From a virus: 63,102 nucleotides of DNA. The first letter of the stretch is position 1, and the number at the start of each line of letters is the position of its first letter. The notes beneath the pieces are model-generated. The model ran no database searches and was not told where the DNA came from. It saw nothing but the letters and a program-made list of their open reading frames with translations. The stretch is taken from positions 1 through 63,102 of IMG/VR virus record IMGVR_UViG_3300031952_000016. One strand, 5' to 3'. Of this stretch, positions 50,692-57,007 are shown piece after piece. The position numbers and the translations under genes are program-made.

Positions 50692-50946
50692 TTATTTTTT
50701 ATTTTTAGGTAGTAATTTTCTTTCTTTAGCTTCCTGATAACCTCTAACCGATGAAGCTGTTGGGAAGAATTTATGTTTTCCTGTTGTACCTCTTTCAAAA
50801 CCAACTCTGTACTCAGCACTATCTTGTGCTGTTGCTGTGTATGGCTTGTCTTTAAAAAACTCCCTTTTTGATGTTGGAATGTTTCTGTAATCAGGAGTTG
50901 GGCTATCTGCCAACGGAGTATCCGGTCTTTTTTTAGGTTGTAGCAT
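50692..50946 (-). CDS. Small late protein with DTPLA-like tag (4)
   Basis: An 84-residue protein with RPDTPLADSPTPDY at 7-20 and a later GFERGTTGKHKFFP segment. Shares only the tag with its neighbours. Confidence 0.5.
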   Translation of the reverse strand: MLQPKKRPDTPLADSPTPDYRNIPTSKREFFKDKPYTATAQDSAEYRVGFERGTTGKHKFFPTASSVRGYQEAKERKLLPKNKK

Positions 50947-50951
50947 AATTA

Positions 50952-51170
50952 TTAGTCTAATAAGTTTGTTAAAAATCCTTTTTTTGTTAAATCTTCAGGG
51001 TTTTTACTAGCTCTGATTTCAGCTTTAGCAATTTCATCATTAGTGAAAAGCAAACATCTTTCGTTTTTCCCATTTGAATCCTCTACTTGGATAGCTATAT
51101 AGTTATTAGCAGAACCAAATTTTCTTTCTGTATTGTCTACAAAAATTAATCTTCCTTTAACTACTTTCAT
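50952..51170 (-). CDS. Small beta-rich protein, unknown
   Basis: A 72-residue product (MKVVKGRLIFVDNTERKFGS, then NYIAIQVEDSNGK, CLLFTNDEI). The beta pattern hints at a small barrel. It lacks the tag of its neighbours. Role unknown. Confidence 0.55.
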   Translation of the reverse strand: MKVVKGRLIFVDNTERKFGSANNYIAIQVEDSNGKNERCLLFTNDEIAKAEIRASKNPEDLTKKGFLTNLLD

Positions 51171-51171
51171 A

Positions 51172-51501
51172 TTATTTATTTTTTAAATATTTGAAATCAT
51201 TAGGATTAGCTTTTTCATCTTTCTTAGAAACAACAACTCCTTCTGCGTATTTCTTTACAGCAGAATTAGCTTTAGCTTTCTTTTCTTGCGCTTTTAGAAC
51301 TCCGGGGTCTGTTTTTGAAGAACCTGTATGAATATTTTTTAAATCCATCATTGTTCTTGGCTCAGGACTAGGAGCTAATGGTATGTCTCTACCTGAATTA
51401 GGACCTTTAAAAATAGGTCTTGAATTAATACCTCCTCCTGAAGTGGCATCTATAATATTTTGCTCTTGCTTACTTAAACTCTTTTTAGGCTGCTTTGGCA
51501 T
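51172..51501 (-). CDS. First late gene; small protein with DTPLA-like tag (5)
   Basis: A 109-residue lysine-rich protein in which RDIPLAPSPEPR (about 39-50) carries the shared tag at an internal position. It is the first gene after the divergent promoter region, so it should be produced early in the late phase. Confidence 0.5.
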   Translation of the reverse strand: MPKQPKKSLSKQEQNIIDATSGGGINSRPIFKGPNSGRDIPLAPSPEPRTMMDLKNIHTGSSKTDPGVLKAQEKKAKANSAVKKYAEGVVVSKKDEKANPNDFKYLKNK

Positions 51502-51520
51502 AACTAATTATTTTAATTAA

Positions 51521-51528
51521 TAACTTTG
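51521..51528 (+). promoter_or_regulatory. Candidate -7 element TAACTTTG for the plus-strand gene
   Basis: TAACTTTG fits TAnnTTTG and lies 25 bases before the ATG at 51554. A TTTG at 51494-51497 may be the -33 part (23-base gap). Confidence 0.5.
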
Positions 51529-51531
51529 TAG

Positions 51532-51539
51532 CAAATATA
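51532..51539 (-). promoter_or_regulatory. Candidate -7 element TATATTTG for the late operon
   Basis: Minus-strand TATATTTG lies 30 bases before the first late ATG (51501). It overlaps the footprint of the plus-strand promoter, so the two could exclude one another. Confidence 0.5.
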
Positions 51540-51553
51540 TAAAAAAAAATCAA

Positions 51554-51994
51554 ATGAAATCAGATAGAGATGACTACCTAAAATATTACAGGGTAATACG
51601 ACAGTTTATAAAAATTAAATACGAGATAACTCAGGCTGACTTAGATATGCTTTTGTTCTTGTATTCAGAGAAGTACTTCGGAAGGGATAAGTTTGATGAA
51701 TATACCAAACTGCTAGGATGGGATGTAGTGCGCTTTTTTAGACTCCAACAAGAAGGTTGGATTGTCAAATTTAGAAATCGAGTTGGTAAGAGAAAAGCTT
51801 TGTACAAACTTACCATAAAATCTGAACGTATGATTCAGTCGATATATAGAAAACTAAGTGGGGAAGAAATCCCCACTAGTTTATCCCAAAATAAAATGTT
51901 TTTAAAAAATGCATCATACCTAGATAAAGCGTATCGTGATATGATTATTCAGATGAATGAAGTTATAAGACAACAACGACATCTCTCTCAGTAA
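51554..51994 (+). CDS. Putative winged-helix regulator
   Basis: A 146-residue basic protein that looks like a winged-helix domain: TQADLDMLLFLYSEKYFGRD, LLGWDVVRFFRLQQEGWIVK and a turn FRNRVGKRKALYKLT. It is transcribed away from the late operon across overlapping promoters and converges with the groES gene by 32 bases. A switch-like control role is likely from context, but DNA binding is not shown. Confidence 0.55.
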   Translation: MKSDRDDYLKYYRVIRQFIKIKYEITQADLDMLLFLYSEKYFGRDKFDEYTKLLGWDVVRFFRLQQEGWIVKFRNRVGKRKALYKLTIKSERMIQSIYRKLSGEEIPTSLSQNKMFLKNASYLDKAYRDMIIQMNEVIRQQRHLSQ

Positions 51995-52226
51995 TAATCG
52001 TGTACTGCTTTTCATCAATTAGCATTGTAAATCCGTGTGCCTTGTCATAGTAGATGTCATCATCTTTCTTTATGTTAGGCACATCTGTTCCTGCTTCAAT
52101 AACTAAACCACGTTTGTATCGCATTTGGTTTACATCTTCTCCCGATAGAATCAATCCTGACTCTGTCTTCAACTCTTCATCAACGGTCTTGATGACTATG
52201 TATTTTCCTATGGGCTTTAATGACAT
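51963..52226 (-). CDS. groES: GroES-like co-chaperonin
   Basis: The 87-residue product has the GroES beta-barrel plan: IGKYIVIKTVDEELKTESGL with the mobile loop (residues 19-33), RGLVIEAGTDVPNIKKDDDI and a final EKQYTIITERDVVVVL. It caps the phage GroEL made upstream on the same strand. A homing endonuclease gene lies between them and overlaps the start of this gene by 10 bases. Confidence 0.8.
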   Translation of the reverse strand: MSLKPIGKYIVIKTVDEELKTESGLILSGEDVNQMRYKRGLVIEAGTDVPNIKKDDDIYYDKAHGFTMLIDEKQYTIITERDVVVVL

Positions 52227-52897
52227 AATTTTTTTATTTTTAATTGTTTATTTAATATTTTACTGTTTACTTTTTTAGACCTTCCGTATAGGTTATTTGA
52301 TATTGCTGTCTCTAAACATCCTAATTTTTTTGCTGCTTCTCTTACAGAAGAAAAATTTTCAATAAATTCAGAAGTATAATAGTCATAACAAGAAATAGGA
52401 ACGGATGTTATTATTTTTGACTTATTTGACAATCTCATTTTAGCTTTAACTTGCTCAGGTATCTTTGTTCCTGTTCTTGCTTTGGCTATATTTTCTCTAT
52501 GCTCTTTAGATTTTATCTTTCCTTTATGAGATAAAGATATTTTATTTTTCCATTCTTCAGTTCTTATAACAGATTTTAAAGATTCTATTTTCTTTTTTAA
52601 AATGCTAAAAGAAACTGCTTCGACAGTAATTCCTCCTTTTGTTTGATTAATAAGTTGGCCATTTTTTAAATCTATTCTTCCGTATTTAGTAATAAGTTCT
52701 ATCTCTAACTCAAATGCTTGCTCTTGAGTTAATCCATCTTTATATATTTCAATTATATAACCATATTTACTTACTACTCTATTCCACCATTCAGGTCTTT
52801 GCTTACAATAGGCTCTTTTTAAATCCCCCATACCTACATAGAAAACAGAATTATCTGTTTTCTTTTTATGTAGATATACAACTTTGTTATTTTTCAT
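52217..52897 (-). CDS. GIY-YIG homing endonuclease with NUMOD modules
   Basis: The 226-residue product begins with a GIY-YIG-like nuclease domain (VVYLH at 6-10, FYVG at 19-22, R28 in the active site region, E63-E65). A NUMOD3-like segment follows (KNKISLSHKGKIKSKEHREN), then a NUMOD1-like helix-turn-helix near residues 165-210 (FSSVREAAKKLGCLETAISN). Free-standing enzymes of this kind cut near their own insertion site to spread. It interrupts the groEL-groES pair. Confidence 0.8.
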   Translation of the reverse strand: MKNNKVVYLHKKKTDNSVFYVGMGDLKRAYCKQRPEWWNRVVSKYGYIIEIYKDGLTQEQAFELEIELITKYGRIDLKNGQLINQTKGGITVEAVSFSILKKKIESLKSVIRTEEWKNKISLSHKGKIKSKEHRENIAKARTGTKIPEQVKAKMRLSNKSKIITSVPISCYDYYTSEFIENFSSVREAAKKLGCLETAISNNLYGRSKKVNSKILNKQLKIKKLCH

Positions 52898-52901
52898 TTA
52901 A

Positions 52902-52909
52902 CAAAAATA
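52902..52909 (-). promoter_or_regulatory. Candidate -7 element TATTTTTG before the homing endonuclease
   Basis: Minus-strand TATTTTTG matches TAnnTTTG 5 bases upstream of the endonuclease ATG, so a nearly leaderless message is implied. Confidence 0.35.
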
Positions 52910-52946
52910 GTAATTTTATTTGTATTTCCCGATTGGTTTCATATCC

Positions 52947-54554
52947 TTACTCGTTTGATTGTTCGTAGCTTCTCGCCATTGTGATTATCGCATCTGTGCT
53001 TAGGATTGTTACCGCTACACTCACTGCGTTTTGCAATGCTGAACGGGTTACTTTCAACGGGTCTATTACTCCCATTTTTACCAAGTCTCCAAACTCTCTT
53101 GTTTTTAGATTGTACCCGTGACCCTGAGCTACACCATCTGAATAGATGTCTGATGCTCTTAGTCCTGCGTTAGCAAGTATCTGTAAGAACGGAGCCATAA
53201 GTGCTACGCTTAAAATATTTATTGCCGCATTGTACTCCTCACTCTTGTTATCGTCTAAATGTAACGCTGCACTCTCCTCAAGTAATGCTTTCCCTGCTCC
53301 GGGCACGATACCTTCCTCTAGTGCTGACCTTACCGCACATACCGCATCATCAACTCTATCAAATAACTCTTTCTGCTCTAGGTCTGTCTGACCTCCTACG
53401 AATATCACTCCGATACCTCCTGTAAGGGAAGCGATACGCTCTAAGATAAAGTCTTTCTCGTGTTTCTTAGTTGCGTTCTTATGCGCATCCCACAACTGAG
53501 ACACTCTTTCGTCAATTGCTTTTTGGTCTAACCTCAAGTCTGACTTGATGATAACAGTTTTGTCCTTGCTCACAATTATCTTAGCTGCGTGCCCTAGGTC
53601 TCCAAAGTTGATGATACTCAAATCATCTCCCGTTTTCTCGCTGAAGTAAGTCGCTCCAACGCTAATGGCAATGTCATACATCAACTCGTGTTGCTTGTAC
53701 CCAAAACTAGGTGGTGCAACTGCACATACCTTGATGTTCCCCTTTACAACATTTGCCGCCAAACTATTGATTAGGTTCTGACCACAAGGAGATATTATCA
53801 ATAACTTTTTACCCTCACTAACAATTGGCTTAAGCACGTTCTCAATCTGAAGGATATTAGTAATCTCCATATCAGCAACCAACACCATAACATCCTCAAA
53901 TATGCACTCATCTTTTTTCTGCTCGTTTATAAACATCGGACTCAAATACCCTCTGTCAAATTTCAACCCTAAAGTGGTCTCCGCATACGTCTCGTCAGTC
54001 TGACTTTTCTCCACCGTTACAATACCGGTCTTACCAACATCTTTGTACACCTCAGAGATTATCTTCCCTATCTCTCTATCGTTGTTTGCAGATATGCTCG
54101 CTACATCCACCAACATAGAGCTAGTAACTCTCTTGCTCTTTTTGCGCAACCTATCCACCACCTTGTCGCTTATCTCCACCATACTCCTTAAGACCTCAGT
54201 CCTGTTTAGATTTGGCGTAATATGCTCAAGTCCTCCCAATACCAACCCCTCTGTAAGCACAATAGCCGTAGTGGTCCCATCTCCTGCGGCAGTAGCGGTA
54301 CGCTCAGCAGCCTCCTTCATCATCTTAACCGCAAGGTTCTCCGAAGGGTCTAACAAGTCAATAGCCTTAGCCACTGTTACACCATCTTTAGTAACCGTGA
54401 TGCCGTGAGTGTGTGTAGGGCTCTCTATCAAGACCGGATTACCTCCCGGACCTAACGTAGCTTTTACAGCTTTTGACATCTTTACCACTCCATTTACTAA
54501 TTTTTTCCTTCCTGTGTCCCCAAAACACAAATCTTTAGGCGAATACTCTAGCAT
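52947..54554 (-). CDS. groEL: GroEL-like chaperonin
   Basis: The 535-residue product is a full-length chaperonin: VKATLGPGGNPVLIE, AGDGTTTA (about 91-98, ATP site), the apical region with TNILQIENVLKPI, and the C-terminal ATP-site block AVRSALEEGIVPGAGKALLE. It ends ARSYEQSNE, without the GGM tail of host GroEL. GC-richer codons than the flanks suggest a separate history. It probably folds the capsid or other large virion proteins with the phage GroES. Confidence 0.9.
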   Translation of the reverse strand: MLEYSPKDLCFGDTGRKKLVNGVVKMSKAVKATLGPGGNPVLIESPTHTHGITVTKDGVTVAKAIDLLDPSENLAVKMMKEAAERTATAAGDGTTTAIVLTEGLVLGGLEHITPNLNRTEVLRSMVEISDKVVDRLRKKSKRVTSSMLVDVASISANNDREIGKIISEVYKDVGKTGIVTVEKSQTDETYAETTLGLKFDRGYLSPMFINEQKKDECIFEDVMVLVADMEITNILQIENVLKPIVSEGKKLLIISPCGQNLINSLAANVVKGNIKVCAVAPPSFGYKQHELMYDIAISVGATYFSEKTGDDLSIINFGDLGHAAKIIVSKDKTVIIKSDLRLDQKAIDERVSQLWDAHKNATKKHEKDFILERIASLTGGIGVIFVGGQTDLEQKELFDRVDDAVCAVRSALEEGIVPGAGKALLEESAALHLDDNKSEEYNAAINILSVALMAPFLQILANAGLRASDIYSDGVAQGHGYNLKTREFGDLVKMGVIDPLKVTRSALQNAVSVAVTILSTDAIITMARSYEQSNE

Positions 54555-54580
54555 TTGATTTAATTTTTAATTGTTATATG

Positions 54581-54588
54581 CAAATATA
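54581..54588 (-). promoter_or_regulatory. Candidate -7 element TATATTTG before groEL
   Basis: Minus-strand TATATTTGC matches TAnnTTTG and is the same octamer, followed by C, as at the late promoter (51532). It lies 26 bases upstream of the GroEL ATG. Confidence 0.5.
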
Positions 54589-54650
54589 GTACAATAAATT
54601 ATATTTGATACCATACTTGATGGGAAATGCGAAGCAGAGATGGATTTTTA

Positions 54651-54748
54651 TGTGTCGTTTATTGGGTTATGTCGGTTTGTATGTCGGTTTTATGACGATT
54701 TATGACGAAAAATGTCGAGAAATGTCGGTTAATGTCGAAAAAATGTCG
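54651..54748 (+). repeat. Nine ATGTCG/ATGACG-type boxes, about 10-bp phased
   Basis: TG(T/A)CG cores occur at 54653, 54670, 54682, 54693, 54703, 54713, 54723, 54733 and 54744. Spacing is 10-12 bases for seven of the steps, so most boxes face the same side of the helix. Confidence 0.75.
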
Positions 54749-54979
54749 CAGGAAGTCCAGTAAACATTGAAAAAACGACAAAAATGCAATTTTATTTTCT
54801 CTACCTCTCTCTCAGAAAATATATACTCTTCTTCTTTTTTTTATTATTTCATTCTCTTCTTTTTTTCGACATTATCGACATTAAAAGAATAAAGTATTAA
54901 TAATCAAATAGTTAGAAAAATTGAGTCGTCGCAAAAACGTCGTAAAATATAACCGATTGTGTCGATTATAAGTAAAAAG

Positions 54980-55012
54980 AAACCCTATAGTTCGTATAGG
55001 GCTTTTTTTACT
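54980..55012 (-). terminator. Bidirectional intrinsic terminator
   Basis: CCCTATA and TATAGGG form a 7-bp stem around GTTCG. T-rich runs flank it on both strands (GCTTTTTTT on plus, GGGTTTCTTTTT on minus). It ends the 55033-55266 gene and could also end a plus-strand RNA. Confidence 0.75.
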
Positions 55013-55032
55013 CTGTTGATTGGGATTGTTTT

Positions 55033-55266
55033 TTAATCACAACAATCTTCTTCCATCATCTCAGACATAGCATTGCCTCTTGCAACAATAGAAATCTTCT
55101 CAGCGGTTCTAATAGACTTTCTCATCTGTGCCATCTGTGCAATACCAGTTTGTCCATCAGGGCGTTCGTTAATCAACATACCATTCTTTACAGTCAATCC
55201 ACTATATGAACCACTAGCGGTCTTCTGTTGGTAGATACTGTTCTTTAAATTTAAAGGATTTTTCAT
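55033..55266 (-). CDS. Small protein with DCCD end
   Basis: I start at the ATG at 55266. A longer frame from TTG at 55290 would begin inside the promoter element. The product is 77 residues (MKNPLNLKNSIYQQKTASGS), with a methionine-rich C-terminal part and acidic cysteine end (MMEEDCCD). No family recognised. It has its own promoter and terminator, so it is a single-gene unit. Confidence 0.65.
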   Translation of the reverse strand: MKNPLNLKNSIYQQKTASGSYSGLTVKNGMLINERPDGQTGIAQMAQMRKSIRTAEKISIVARGNAMSEMMEEDCCD

Positions 55267-55287
55267 AGTGTACTTATTTAAGTTAGA

Positions 55288-55295
55288 CAAAGATA
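55288..55295 (-). promoter_or_regulatory. Candidate -7 element TATCTTTG
   Basis: Minus-strand TATCTTTG matches TAnnTTTG and lies 21 bases upstream of the ATG at 55266. Confidence 0.45.
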
Positions 55296-55833
55296 ATAAT
55301 TTTTAGATAGTAGTAGTGATTGGGCTATATGTAGGTTTGACGACAGCGCGCCCCAAACGAAAACGACTTTTTTTTCGCATAGTGGGGTACTGTTTTGTAG
55401 GATTTTCCCTACATTTTTTCAGCTTTTTGCAAGCTACTTTGTAGTCCTTCTCCTACAAATACGCTATACGCTTGTACTAATTCTCCTACATTTTGCACTA
55501 GTTTCTTACTACATTTTTTATCGTTGCTATCCTGCTAATTGCTTGACTGTCAGTGTGTTATGAATGTAAGAATCCACTTACAAACGCTTACAATAGGCTA
55601 TTTTAGGGCTTGACTTAAAACCTCTTTTGTAGTCCTAATCCTATTAAAACTTAAAAATATTAATTCCATAACTACCTGATTTTAAACAACTTACATTTAA
55701 TATCTCAAAAAAAACTAAATTTTAACATTTTAAATATTGTATTGTAAAACTATTGTATTAATATTGCTAAAGATTTGCAAAGGGAATTAACCATATTAAC
55801 CACAAATCAAAACAACGATTAAAATTTAATATT
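55296..55833. other. Non-coding region with TGTAG/CTACA boxes
   Basis: No gene seen. TTTGTAG or CCTACA boxes recur in both orientations from about 55330 to 55630, several as dyads (TGTAGG-N6-CCTACA and TTTGTAG-N7-CCTACAAA). The last 200 bases are very AT-rich and lead into the 55834 gene, with a repeated ATTAACC just before it. Confidence 0.55.
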
Positions 55834-56112
55834 ATGGGAACTAAAGTAACAATTCAGAATGTAAGAAACGTAAACAATGCTAAAAAAGAGCAAAACAAAA
55901 CAATAGGCGGTATTATATCCAACATCTTAACGCTAGACAAAAACAAGCTAGAGAATAAAGAAGATAAAAGTATAATTGAATATTTAGTTAAGGCAAAAAA
56001 AGATAGTAACGTATATAAAAGATTATGCGAAAATGTTAAGCTCCACTACAAAACTAATCTACCTAATCAATACGCCGTATTACAAGCCGTTAAGGTTATA
56101 TTAAACAAGTAG
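55834..56112 (+). CDS. Small basic protein within the repeat region
   Basis: A 92-residue lysine- and asparagine-rich protein (MGTKVTIQNVRNVNNAKKEQ) with a helical C-terminal half (NQYAVLQAVKVILNK). It is isolated between two box-rich non-coding regions, so it may be a binder of those boxes or an RNA-linked protein. No domain was recognised. Confidence 0.65.
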   Translation: MGTKVTIQNVRNVNNAKKEQNKTIGGIISNILTLDKNKLENKEDKSIIEYLVKAKKDSNVYKRLCENVKLHYKTNLPNQYAVLQAVKVILNK

Positions 56113-56244
56113 GAATTATCTTACATTTTCAGGGTGCCTACTTTGTTGAGAATAGACAAAGGTAAAAATCGAATTTTTGCACTCTACAAAAGTGGTTTTA
56201 TTGTGTTACACTAGATTAACACAAAATTTATAAAAGTATCTTAT

Positions 56245-56318
56245 TTTGTAGCTCCTAGAGTGCAATTTTAGAAACGTAAACTTTTATAAATAGTTGTATT
56301 TGTAGCTCCTAGAGTGCA
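56245..56318 (+). repeat. 20-bp direct repeat, two copies
   Basis: TTTGTAGCTCCTAGAGTGCA occurs at 56245-56264 and 56299-56318 without mismatch. An inverted shorter copy lacking CTCCTAG (TGCACTCTACAAA) lies at 56178-56190. Confidence 0.85.
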
Positions 56319-56480
56319 TTTAATAACTGTTATTTGAAATTTCGATATATTACAAAGGTGCAAAAGTGTACTAAAATAACCGTATTGTTATACGTTTAAA
56401 ATTAGTACTCGATTAGCTAACAAAGTACATATCGATATGTAAAAAAATGCATTAAACAGTATAAAAAAACTGTTTACAAT

Positions 56481-56513
56481 TGTAACACTACAACGTTACA
56501 AACGTGGTTTTTT
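56481..56513 (+). terminator. Terminator-like hairpin with an alternative stem
   Basis: ACGTT (56493-56497) pairs with AACGT (56501-56505), followed by GG and six T bases. An overlapping alternative, TGTAAC (56481-56486) with GTTACA (56495-56500), would prevent that stem, as in attenuators. Confidence 0.4.
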
Positions 56514-56679
56514 GTGTGTTTTTTATCCATAGGACTGTACGAGGCAAAAGTATGAAGACTCGCCTAAACTAAGTTAATGACTTAATGATACAGTACACAA
56601 AGGTACTAAAGACAAGCTATGTCTAGTAGTGGGCGACCTTTGTAGTAAAAAAGCCAAACGTTGAACGGGGCGAACGGTA

Positions 56680-56707
56680 TTTACAAATGTAAATTTACAA
56701 ATGTAAA
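56680..56707 (+). repeat. Tandem 14-bp dyads
   Basis: TTTACAAATGTAAA occurs twice head to tail (56680-56693 and 56694-56707). Each copy has TTTACA/TGTAAA arms, so it may be a paired operator or two small hairpins. Confidence 0.8.
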
Positions 56708-56722
56708 CAACAATATTAAACT

Positions 56723-56752
56723 ATTCCACTTCAAACGAGGTGGAATTTTTAT
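56723..56752 (+). terminator. Intrinsic terminator, plus strand
   Basis: ATTCCAC (56723-56729) pairs with GTGGAAT (56740-56746) and continues into TTTTT. No protein gene lies within 600 bases upstream, so it most simply ends a non-coding RNA. Confidence 0.75.
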
Positions 56753-56755
56753 ATA

Positions 56756-56802
56756 GCATAGTCATTGGAATGATTAATTAAGGTTCGATTCCTTACTATG
56801 CG
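56756..56802 (+). ncRNA. Minimal tRNA-like fold (acceptor stem plus T arm)
   Basis: GCATAGT (56756-56762) pairs fully with ACTATGC (56795-56801), followed by one unpaired G. Directly inside lies a T-arm, AAGG-TTCGATT-CCTT (56780-56794). The 17 bases between hold only CATT/AATG with a 2-base loop. The D arm and anticodon arm are missing. It could be a tRNA remnant or a tRNA mimic. Confidence 0.5.
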
Positions 56803-56823
56803 CTAATTTAAAACCAAATAAAG

Positions 56824-57006
56824 ATGAGAACACGAATGAACACAAAGGTTGATGTTACAAATGTAATACAACAAATTGAGATTGAGATTAGAGCCTATTC
56901 AAAAGCGGTACGTACTATAATGCTACTTAAGAAGGTGGAGTACAAGGACGCAAAAAGAATTTTGGAAATGAGATTAACTGAACGTTTAATATTTAAAACA
57001 GCATAA
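56824..57006 (+). CDS. Small paralogue with RLTERL motif, copy 1
   Basis: A 60-residue helical protein with VEYKDAKRILEMRLTERLIF. The gene at 57644 shares this block almost fully. It is the first gene after the tRNA-like fold, 21 bases on. Function unknown. Confidence 0.65.
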   Translation: MRTRMNTKVDVTNVIQQIEIEIRAYSKAVRTIMLLKKVEYKDAKRILEMRLTERLIFKTA

Positions 57007-57007
57007 A

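Larger units (their letters stand above)
54555..55032. other. Non-coding region with phased iterons (origin candidate)
   Basis: No convincing gene is present. The region holds the ATG(T/A)CG array at 54651-54748, inverted CGACA boxes at 54776-54780, 54867-54871 and 54876-54880, a T/C-rich AT-rich stretch (54800-54866), TGTCG at 54960-54964, and a terminator hairpin at its right end. The combination of iterons and AT-rich DNA suits a replication origin or partition site. Confidence 0.5.
56534..56752 (+). ncRNA. Candidate structured non-coding RNA ending in a terminator
   Basis: Helices: P1 ACTGTA (56534-56539) with TACAGT (56589-56594); P2 AGGC (56542-56545) with GCCT (56562-56565); P3 TAAGT (56570-56574) with ACTTA (56580-56584); P4 ACAAAGGT (56597-56604) with ACCTTTGT (56636-56643), enclosing AGACA/TGTCT (56610-56624). 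P1 encloses P2 and P3 as a three-way junction. CGTT/AACG and two TTTACAAATGTAAA dyads follow, then the terminator at 56723. No promoter is firmly placed. Confidence 0.45.
56113..56823. other. Long non-coding region full of dyads and repeats
   Basis: No ORF of note. Contents in order: an 8-bp dyad TTGTGTTA-N8-TAACACAA (56201-56224), a 20-bp direct repeat, a 16-bp palindrome TACATATCGATATGTA (56426-56441), AAACAGT-N8-ACTGTTT (56454-56475), overlapping alternative hairpins (56481-56505) with a T-run, a multi-helix RNA candidate, a terminator and a tRNA-like fold. Confidence 0.6.

Noticed and set aside
54980-55012. Hairpin as evidence of a plus-strand gene between 54.6 and 55.0 kb
   Set aside because: It serves the minus-strand 55033-55266 gene equally well and no plus-strand ORF is present.
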